NCBI GenBank assembly: GCA_012514865.1
Contig: JAAYZO010000298.1
Location: forward strand, 1 to 10,636
Direction of reading: 5' to 3'
Source: Lentisphaerota bacterium
GTDB lineage: Bacteria; Verrucomicrobiota; Lentisphaeria; Oligosphaerales; JAFGRS01
DNA length: 10,636 nt
Part shown: positions 5,336-10,636 of the stretch, piece after piece
Numbering within the stretch: the first letter of the stretch is position 1
Layout of the letters: each line of letters opens with the position of its first letter
Translations under genes and position numbers: made by a program
The notes under the pieces: model-generated
What the model was told of the DNA's origin: nothing
Seen by the model: the letters and a program-made list of their open reading frames with translations, nothing else
The model's database searches: none

Positions 5336-8335
5336 ATGCAACGTACTCACCGTTTTCCGACTCGTTCGCGCGTCGTGTCGCTGCCCTGGCTGCTGTCGCT
5401 GCTTCTGGCGCCGGCGGTATGGCTCGCGGCGGCGCCGCTGGCGGGGGCGCTGCCGAATCCGGGCTTCGAGGAGGCGGCCTTGGGGTGGGCTCGGTGGCCG
5501 GACGGCTCGGGCACGACGGTGGCGCTCGACGCGACCGTGGCCCATTCGGGCCGCCAGTCGCTCCATCTCCAGGCGCATGCTTCCGACGACCGCATGTTCC
5601 CCAACGCCCCGGTCACCGGCCTGACCCCGGGCGGCATCTACCGCGTCACCTGCTACGTCCGCCGCGGGCCGTCGGTGCCGCGTGAGGCGGTGACGGTGCA
5701 CTGGAACATCCGCACCACCGGCCCGACGCCGGCGTCGGAGCGGCTCCTGCCGATGATGCCCGAGTGGCAGGCTGAGGGCGACTGGGAACGCTGGGTCGGC
5801 ATCCTCCAGCTCCCGGGCAACGCCGATACCGTGCAGTTCTGCCTGGGCCTGCAGGAGGCCGTCGGCGAGGTCTGGATCGACGACATCGGCATCGAGGAAG
5901 CGCGTGGTGACGCGGCGCTGACCTCGAGTGTCTGGCGCACCATCGGCATCGGCGTTGAGATCGGCGGCGCCCCGCAGCGGCGCTACAACGCCCACAAGGC
6001 CGCCAATGGCCCCGTCTACCAGGTCTCCAGCCAGTACAACCGCCTGATGTTCCGGCAGGCCTTCGCCGAGGACGCCCTGCGGCAGGCCGAGAGGCACTGC
6101 CGCCATGCCGGGCAGCCGGTGCCGGCGGCGCTGGCCGAGGGCCTTGCCGGCATGGAGAAGGCCCTGGAGGGCGCCTACGACGCCTACGTCGCCGCCTTCA
6201 CCTCCGGCCAGGACGCCGACTGGGCCGCCTGCCGCGACCGCCTGGCGCATCTGGAGCAGCGCTGTGCCGCAGCCGAGGCCGCCGCGGTGCAGTCGACGCC
6301 GGCGCCGCTGCCGGCCGGCGAGCTGCCGCCGCACCTCGGGCGTCAGGACCGCGCGGTGCCGGCCTTCGGGCCCGACGGCCGGATGAACCGCCTCCTCTTC
6401 GGTGTCTGGGGGCCGCTGGAGTTCAGCGAGCAGGAGGAGCCCTACGAGTTCGAGTTCCACTCGGCCGTCGCCGGGAGCCCGGCCGACGGCAGTCAGGAGA
6501 CGCCGGATTTCAGCTTCATCAAGGAGACCTGCGACCGCCTGCAGGAGAAGGGCTACCGCGGCAGCTTCGGGTACCTCATGTTCGGCATCCACGAACGCAT
6601 GTACGCCCCCGAGTGGCTGCTGGCGCGCCATCCCGGCACGCCGGGCCTGCACCGCGTCTCCTGGGATGGCCTCACGGCAGCATCGACGAGCGGCCGCGAG
6701 CAGTGCCTGGACTACTTCCACCCGGCCGTGCAGGGCTTCATCGATACCTACCTCGAGCAGTACGCCGCCGCCTGCCGCGACGAGCCCCGCGTCCTCTTCC
6801 ACGAGACCAGCCAGGAGGCCTACCCGGACTTCAAGGCCGCGTCGGGGGCCATGCGCCAGAGCGGCTACGGCCCGCACGCCCTGGCGGCCTTCCATGCCTG
6901 GCTGGCGGCGCAGTACGGCGATGTCGCCGCCCTGAACCAGGCCTGGGGCACCGCCTACGCCGCCTTCACGGCCGTCGAGCCGCCGCCGGACGCCTATGTC
7001 CAGCCCGGGCGGCCCCGCGATGCCCTCACCGCCGAGTTCGAGCGTTTCCGCGAGAATGCCTACATCGACTACCTGGCGCGCGCCTACAAGGCCCTCAAGC
7101 GCGGTGATCCCGGCCGGCCGGTCGCGGCCCGCCACAGCGCCCTCCTGCGCCAGATCAACGGCGCCCGCATCTTCGAGACCTGCGACGTGCTCTCCTGCCA
7201 CAGCCGGGCGCCGCAGATGGGCCTGATGACGGTCTACGCCAACAGCCTGGCCCGTCTCGAGGGCAGGTCGCTGGGCTACCTCGAGGACTTCTGGGGTGTT
7301 CAGGAGCAGGGCCACCGGCCCTGGGACGAGCGCGCTCAGCGGGCCGGCCTGCAGGCTCACGTCCAGCGCCAGTGCATCTGGGGCCAGACGCTCCAGATGA
7401 AGTGGTATGCCTACACCGCCGGCGCCTACCTGTTCACCTACAACGGCAACTGGTTCGACCCCCGTTACGACATCACCACCCTGCGCTACTGCGCGCCCGC
7501 CCTGGCCGTGGCGAAGCGCGCCATGGAGCGCTTCGACTGGATGCTGACGCACAGCCGCATCGCGCCGGCGCGGGTGCTGGTCCTGCAGCCCTCGACCGCG
7601 ATGCGCCTGAGCCTGCCGTCACGGCCGTCCTACAGCGCCATCATGGACTGCTACCGGCTCTTCCGGGAGCACGGTGTGCATGTCGAGATCCTGCCCGAGG
7701 AGGTCGTCCTCGACGGCCGCGTCCGCCTGAGCGACTTCAGCGTCGTCTGCCTGCCTGAGGCGCCGTACCTACATCCGACCCTGCAGCAGGGCCTGGCCGA
7801 CCTGGTCCTCGGCGGCGGCGCGGTGGTGGCTGTCGGCGAGCCGGGACGGCATGACCACCTGGCGCGTCCGTCCGGCCAGTTGCTCGCGGCTCTGCGCGGG
7901 GCCCTGCCGCCGGCGTCGCAGGGTGCCTTCGACCAGGCCTGGTCGGCTGAGGCCGGCGACGCCAGCCGGCGCTTTGCGCCCGGCCGCGGCGAATTCTGGG
8001 CCTTCTCAGGGAGTCGGGCGATGCTCCAGCCGGCTGCTCGCGAGGCCCTCCTGGCCAGTGTCAAGGCCCGCGCCGCCGAGCCGGCCTGGAGCCACGAGGG
8101 GCGTCTCGAGGTGGTCCTGCGCCAGGCCGAGGACGGCGGACAATACCTCTGCGTGCTGAACCCGGATGCCGAGGCCGCCCTCGAGGACCTCATCTGCCTG
8201 CGCCAGGCGCCAAAGGCCGTCCTGGATCTCGGCGTTGCCGGCGGCGCCCGCGTGCCTCTGACTGTGGTCGAGGGTCAGCCGGCCGTGCGTCTGCGCCTGT
8301 ATCCGGGAGAGGGGACCGTGCTGTGGTTGCGCTGA
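5336..8335 (+). CDS. Secreted GH42-like (clan GH-A) glycoside hydrolase with N-terminal carbohydrate-binding module
   Basis: This 999-residue protein starts with a signal peptide: a basic N-terminus, a hydrophobic core at about 15-34, and likely cleavage after LAGA at residue 38. A CBM4/9-like jelly-roll module follows (NPGFEE...W, then SGRQSLHL, about 39-205). Next comes an Ala-rich helical segment (about 220-335) and a TIM-barrel domain from LFGVWGPLEF. The signature FHAWLAAQYGDVAALNQAWGT (from F519) is typical of GH42 beta-galactosidase-like enzymes. Candidate acid/base residues are E490 or E494 (HETSQE) and the candidate nucleophile is E650 (YLEDFWG). A class-I-glutamine-amidotransferase-like, trimerisation-type domain follows (about 743-840, VLVLQPSTAM to GGGAVVAV), then a C-terminal beta domain. 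I chose the ATG at 5336 because GAGGAG lies just upstream and the signal peptide begins there. The sugar substrate cannot be told; the acid/base lacks the usual preceding Asn. Confidence 0.85.
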   Translation: MQRTHRFPTRSRVVSLPWLLSLLLAPAVWLAAAPLAGALPNPGFEEAALGWARWPDGSGTTVALDATVAHSGRQSLHLQAHASDDRMFPNAPVTGLTPGGIYRVTCYVRRGPSVPREAVTVHWNIRTTGPTPASERLLPMMPEWQAEGDWERWVGILQLPGNADTVQFCLGLQEAVGEVWIDDIGIEEARGDAALTSSVWRTIGIGVEIGGAPQRRYNAHKAANGPVYQVSSQYNRLMFRQAFAEDALRQAERHCRHAGQPVPAALAEGLAGMEKALEGAYDAYVAAFTSGQDADWAACRDRLAHLEQRCAAAEAAAVQSTPAPLPAGELPPHLGRQDRAVPAFGPDGRMNRLLFGVWGPLEFSEQEEPYEFEFHSAVAGSPADGSQETPDFSFIKETCDRLQEKGYRGSFGYLMFGIHERMYAPEWLLARHPGTPGLHRVSWDGLTAASTSGREQCLDYFHPAVQGFIDTYLEQYAAACRDEPRVLFHETSQEAYPDFKAASGAMRQSGYGPHALAAFHAWLAAQYGDVAALNQAWGTAYAAFTAVEPPPDAYVQPGRPRDALTAEFERFRENAYIDYLARAYKALKRGDPGRPVAARHSALLRQINGARIFETCDVLSCHSRAPQMGLMTVYANSLARLEGRSLGYLEDFWGVQEQGHRPWDERAQRAGLQAHVQRQCIWGQTLQMKWYAYTAGAYLFTYNGNWFDPRYDITTLRYCAPALAVAKRAMERFDWMLTHSRIAPARVLVLQPSTAMRLSLPSRPSYSAIMDCYRLFREHGVHVEILPEEVVLDGRVRLSDFSVVCLPEAPYLHPTLQQGLADLVLGGGAVVAVGEPGRHDHLARPSGQLLAALRGALPPASQGAFDQAWSAEAGDASRRFAPGRGEFWAFSGSRAMLQPAAREALLASVKARAAEPAWSHEGRLEVVLRQAEDGGQYLCVLNPDAEAALEDLICLRQAPKAVLDLGVAGGARVPLTVVEGQPAVRLRLYPGEGTVLWLR

Positions 8336-8415
8336 GGTTGCCGGGATGTGCCGGTCCGGCGGCACGGCGGGGCCGCTCCGGCCCGGTCCGCTCCTCTGCC
8401 CGGTGTGCCCGTTGC

Positions 8416-8421
8416 GGGAGG
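8416..8421 (+). promoter_or_regulatory. Ribosome-binding site that decides a GTG start for dus
   Basis: GGGAGG lies 8 nt before the GTG at 8430, an ideal spacing. The in-frame ATG at 8346 has only a weak purine run and would add 28 Pro/Gly/Cys-rich residues outside the normal Dus fold. Confidence 0.65.
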
Positions 8422-8429
8422 CCGCTGTT

Positions 8430-9428
8430 GTGAGTGCCGGCGGCCATCCGTACCTCCAGCCCCTGCGGCTCACCGGCGGCGCGGTGCTGCCGAGCCGGAT
8501 ACTGCCCGGCCCGATGGAGGGCATCACCACCGGGTCGTTCTGCGCCGTTCTCGCTGCGGCCGGCCAGGTGTCGTGCTGGGTGACCCCCTTTCTGAGGGTG
8601 ACGACGGGCCTGCCGCGTCCGGCGCGTCTGCGTCTGCATCTGTCGCCGTATCTCTCGACGGGTCTGCCGGTGGTCGCGCAGGTGATGGGCCTGGATCTGG
8701 GTCTTCTCGGCGCCACCGCGGCCGGCCTGGTCCGCGCCGGTGCGGTCGGCGTCGACCTGAACTGCGCCTGCCCGAGCCGCACCGTCGTGGCCAACGGCGC
8801 CGGCGCGGCGCGCCTGCGTCACCCGGAGTGGATCGCGGCGGCCCTGCAGGCGCTGCGGCAGGCCCTGCCGCAGGCCGGCCTCGGCATCAAGCTGCGCAGC
8901 GGCCTCACCGACCCGGCCGAGATGGACGACGTCCTGGCGGCGGTGGCCGGCGCTGCACCGGACTTCGTGACCCTGCACTACCGCACCGCGGCCGAGGGCT
9001 ACGCCCCGGTCGAGGGCGGCTGGGAGCGCCTGGCGCGGGCCCGTACGAGGCTTCCCGGCGTCGTCCTGATTGGCTGTGGCGATGTCGACTCAACCGAGGC
9101 GGCTCTGCGCCTGCACCGTCAGACCGGCGTCGACGGCGTGGCCGCGGCCCGCGGTCTGCTGCGGCGGCCGTGGCTCCTCGTCGACATCGCGGCCGCCTGT
9201 GCCGGGCGGCCGACCGCCGGCGCCGACCGCCGCCGGGCCTTGAGCAGCCTCCGCGACATGGCGGTCGCCGCGGCCGCCCAGCGGCCTGGCCGGACCGGCT
9301 TCGTGCTCGAGGTGGCCCGCCAGATGCTCGGCGATGACGACGCGCTCTTCCGCGAACTCTCCCGCTGCCAGACCCTCGAGCAGGCAGCGCGCTGCCTGCA
9401 GGCGGCCACCGCCGTCGCCGTGCCATGA
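8430..9428 (+). CDS. dus: tRNA-dihydrouridine synthase, DusC-like
   Basis: This 332-residue flavoprotein would reduce specific uridines in tRNA to dihydrouridine, using FMN and NADPH in the cytoplasm. The Dus barrel motifs appear in order: FMN-binding PGPMEGIT (26-33), GVDLNCACPSRTV (107-119) with the catalytic C114, GIKLRSG (152-158) with K154 and R156, LHYRT (182-186), VLIGCGDVDS (212-221), and GVDGVAAARGLLRRPWL (233-249). The combination PMEG, WVTPFLRV and DLNCxCPS resembles DusC (U16-specific in Escherichia coli) more than DusA or DusB. Two variations are NCACP instead of NCGCP and GCGD instead of GNGD. I chose the GTG at 8430 for its ribosome-binding site. The gene starts 94 bp after the glycosidase gene and could be read through from it, but a functional link is not evident. 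The enzyme class is firm; the target position is inferred. Confidence 0.92.
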   Translation: MSAGGHPYLQPLRLTGGAVLPSRILPGPMEGITTGSFCAVLAAAGQVSCWVTPFLRVTTGLPRPARLRLHLSPYLSTGLPVVAQVMGLDLGLLGATAAGLVRAGAVGVDLNCACPSRTVVANGAGAARLRHPEWIAAALQALRQALPQAGLGIKLRSGLTDPAEMDDVLAAVAGAAPDFVTLHYRTAAEGYAPVEGGWERLARARTRLPGVVLIGCGDVDSTEAALRLHRQTGVDGVAAARGLLRRPWLLVDIAAACAGRPTAGADRRRALSSLRDMAVAAAAQRPGRTGFVLEVARQMLGDDDALFRELSRCQTLEQAARCLQAATAVAVP

Positions 9429-9430
9429 CG

Positions 9431-9442
9431 CACGGCGCCGTG
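9431..9442. repeat. 12-bp perfect palindrome, also present at 4314-4325
   Basis: CACGGCGCCGTG lies 2 bp after the dus stop codon and an identical copy lies inside the intergenic inverted repeat at 4314-4325. Both copies are noncoding. A dimeric protein could bind such a site, but shared GC-rich 12-mers also arise by chance in a window of this composition. Confidence 0.3.
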
Positions 9443-9467
9443 GCCCCGGCGCCCGAGAGGCCAGGCC

Positions 9468-9485
9468 AGGTCAGACAGGTCAGAC
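9468..9485 (+). repeat. Two-copy 9-bp tandem repeat in the dus-purF-like gap
   Basis: AGGTCAGAC occurs at 9468-9476 and again at 9477-9485. It is followed by AGACCGGGGTCT (9486-9497), a small hairpin. The function is unknown, and the repeat may be a replication slip in noncoding DNA. Confidence 0.5.
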
Positions 9486-9501
9486 AGACCGGGGTCTTCC
9501 T

Positions 9502-9539
9502 CGCGCGGGGCCGCGCGCCGGCCGTTATCGGCCCGCGCG
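9502..9539 (+). terminator. Strong hairpin downstream of dus
   Basis: CGCGCGGGGCCG (9502-9513) pairs with CGGCCCGCGCG (9529-9539), giving 11 base pairs with one bulged G and a 15-nt loop. An alternative inner stem GGCCG/CGGCC (9520-9524 with 9529-9533, TTAT loop) competes with it. It lies 74 bp after the dus stop and upstream of the promoter-like patch, which fits a terminator for dus. No T-tract follows directly. Confidence 0.42.
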
Positions 9540-9554
9540 GGACAAACCGGCGGG

Positions 9555-9582
9555 TTGCAAGTGCCGCGCCGGGGCTTATCTT
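9555..9582 (+). promoter_or_regulatory. Candidate promoter for the PurF-like gene
   Basis: TTGCAA (9555-9560) and TATCTT (9577-9582), 16 bp apart, each match the sigma70 consensus at 4 of 6 positions. They lie in a patch (about 9555-9625) noticeably richer in A and T than its surroundings, including TTTTCGG and CCAAAAACC. This would leave a leader of about 105 nt before the ATG at 9694. A good AGGAGA ribosome-binding site lies at 9679-9684. Confidence 0.35.
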
Positions 9583-9693
9583 TTCGGCTTGTCCAAAAAC
9601 CGATCAGGGGTGTCCTTTTCAACACGGCGCTGCCGCCGGGGGGCCGCGGGTGTCACCGGCCGGAGAGGACGAGCCTTCAGGAGACAGGGTGCC

Positions 9694-10636
9694 ATGGGTG
9701 GTCTCTTCGCTGTTGCATCGCGCGACAACTGCGCCAGTGATCTGTTCTTCGGAACCGACTACCACTCCCACCTGGGCACGCAGCGCGGCGGTATGGCCGT
9801 GCGCGACAGCAGCCATATCCACCGGGTGATCCACGACATCAGCAACACCCAGTTCCGCAGCAAGTTCGACCTCGATCTGCCGCGCTTCCGCGGCCCTCTG
9901 GGCATCGGCGTCATCAGCGACACCGAGGACCAGCCGGTGCTGGTCGGCTCGCATCTGGGCACCTTCGCGGTGGCCACGGTCGGCTCGATTCAGAATCTCG
10001 ACGAGCTGGTGGCGAGTGCTTTCCGCAGCGGCCACCGGCACTTCGCCGAGATGAGCCAGGGCGGCTTCAACCCGACCGAGGTCATCGCCTCGCTGATTGC
10101 CGGCGCGGAGTCGTTCGTCGCCGGCATCCGCAAGGTCCAGGATCTGGTGGATGGGTCGTGCTCGCTGGTGGTCCTGGCCGAGGATGGCATCTACGCCGCC
10201 CGCGACCGCTATGGCCGCACCCCGCTGATCACCGGCCGGCGCGACCGCGCCTTCGCCGTGACCATGGAGACGAGTGCCTTCCCGAATCTCGACTACGAGA
10301 TCGATCGCTACCTCGGCCCCGGGGAGGTCGTCCGCATCACCCCCGACGGCATCGAGCAGCTCCAGGCGCCCGGGAGCGAGATGCAGGTCTGCTCCTTCCT
10401 CTGGGTCTACTACGGCTATCCGGCATCGTCCTACGAGGATATCAACACCGAGGAGTCGCGCTACCGCTGCGGCGCCGCCCTGGCGCGTGCCGACCGTGGA
10501 GACGGCGTGACCGTGGACATGGTGGCCGGCATCCCGGATTCCGGCACCGCCCATGCTGTCGGCTACGCCAACGAGACCGGCCTGCCGCTCAAGCGGCCTT
10601 TCGTGAAGTACACCCCGACCTGGCCGCGCAGCTTCA
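9694..10636 (+). CDS. PurF (amidophosphoribosyltransferase) homologue lacking the glutaminase nucleophile, C-terminus cut by window edge
   Basis: The first 314 residues show the PurF layout: an Ntn-type glutaminase domain (about 1-230) and the start of the phosphoribosyltransferase domain (C233 in QVCSFLWVYYGYPASS, then VAGIPDSGTAHAVGYA at 277-291). In true PurF the mature protein begins Cys-Gly-Ile and that Cys attacks glutamine. Here the start reads MGGLFAVAS, so the Cys is Gly. The glutamine-site RYST segment is replaced by ISDT (74-77), and the oxyanion-hole NG is replaced by VG (TVGSIQN, 95-101). Structural motifs such as RDRYGRTPL (170-178) remain. The start is well supported by AGGAGA 9 nt upstream, and no in-frame Cys precedes it. 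This matches a PurF paralogue family in many anaerobes (YGTDYHSHLGT, KYTPTWPRSF). It may use free ammonia or do another reaction. PRPP-loop residues lie past the window. Confidence 0.92.
   Translation, partial: MGGLFAVASRDNCASDLFFGTDYHSHLGTQRGGMAVRDSSHIHRVIHDISNTQFRSKFDLDLPRFRGPLGIGVISDTEDQPVLVGSHLGTFAVATVGSIQNLDELVASAFRSGHRHFAEMSQGGFNPTEVIASLIAGAESFVAGIRKVQDLVDGSCSLVVLAEDGIYAARDRYGRTPLITGRRDRAFAVTMETSAFPNLDYEIDRYLGPGEVVRITPDGIEQLQAPGSEMQVCSFLWVYYGYPASSYEDINTEESRYRCGAALARADRGDGVTVDMVAGIPDSGTAHAVGYANETGLPLKRPFVKYTPTWPRSF

Noticed and set aside
4652..7552. Minus-strand open frame of 966 codons
   Set aside because: It runs opposite the membrane-anchored protein and most of the GH42-like gene, with repetitive Gly/Ala/Val/Arg composition and no domain pattern. 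Long antisense frames are common at this GC content.
8346..8429. ATG at 8346 as the dus start
   Set aside because: It has a weaker ribosome-binding site, and the added residues have no counterpart in the Dus fold. The GTG at 8430 has an ideally spaced GGGAGG.
9619..10554. Minus-strand open frame of 311 codons
   Set aside because: It is antisense to the PurF homologue, which has clear motifs and a good ribosome-binding site.

Overview
The window is very GC-rich DNA (roughly 70% G+C by eye) from a bacterium, with Shine-Dalgarno-led genes, compact operon spacing and strong G/C preference at third codon positions. No rRNA, tRNA, IS element, integrase or CRISPR array is visible. The gene content is: a MoxR ATPase; a partial ebo cluster; a large secreted GH42-like glycosidase with an N-terminal carbohydrate-binding module; a DusC-like dihydrouridine synthase; and a PurF homologue that starts MGG instead of MCG. 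This mix would suit an uncultured, polysaccharide-degrading lineage such as the PVC superphylum (Lentisphaerota, Kiritimatiellota, Planctomycetota) or a related group. That placement is inference from gene content only.

Layout. (1) 1-941, minus strand: MoxR-family AAA+ ATPase, cut by the window edge. (2) 942-1098: divergent intergenic region with a plausible promoter and two short hairpins. (3) 1099-4198, plus strand: a tight three-gene operon of an EboB-type TatD hydrolase, an EboC-type UbiA prenyltransferase (ATGA overlap) and an EboF-type phosphodiesterase-fold protein (11-bp gap). The eboD and eboE genes that usually lie between eboC and eboF are absent, and so is eboA. A 12-bp tandem repeat forms the 3' end of eboB and runs into the eboC start codon. 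(4) 4199-4657: a 459-bp gap with an 11-bp perfect hairpin and a second inverted repeat. (5) 4658-5236: a small membrane-anchored protein of unknown function. (6) 5336-8335: a 999-residue secreted GH42-like protein. (7) 8430-9428: DusC-like tRNA-dihydrouridine synthase with a GTG start. (8) 9429-9693: a leader with a strong hairpin and a promoter-like, locally AT-rich patch. (9) 9694-10636: a PurF homologue, cut by the window edge, lacking the glutaminase nucleophile and neighbouring glutamine-site residues.

How the genes fit together. The eboB-C-F genes look like one transcription unit. In other bacteria ebo genes are linked to making, modifying or exporting a small prenylated or lipid-linked metabolite. 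Here only the hydrolase, the membrane prenyltransferase and the phosphodiesterase-like protein remain together. The other genes look like separate units: envelope or stress chaperone (MoxR), carbohydrate breakdown outside the cytoplasm (GH42-like), tRNA modification (Dus) and a phosphoribosyltransferase-like enzyme. The two most unusual items are the reduced ebo cluster and the PurF homologue without a glutaminase active site.
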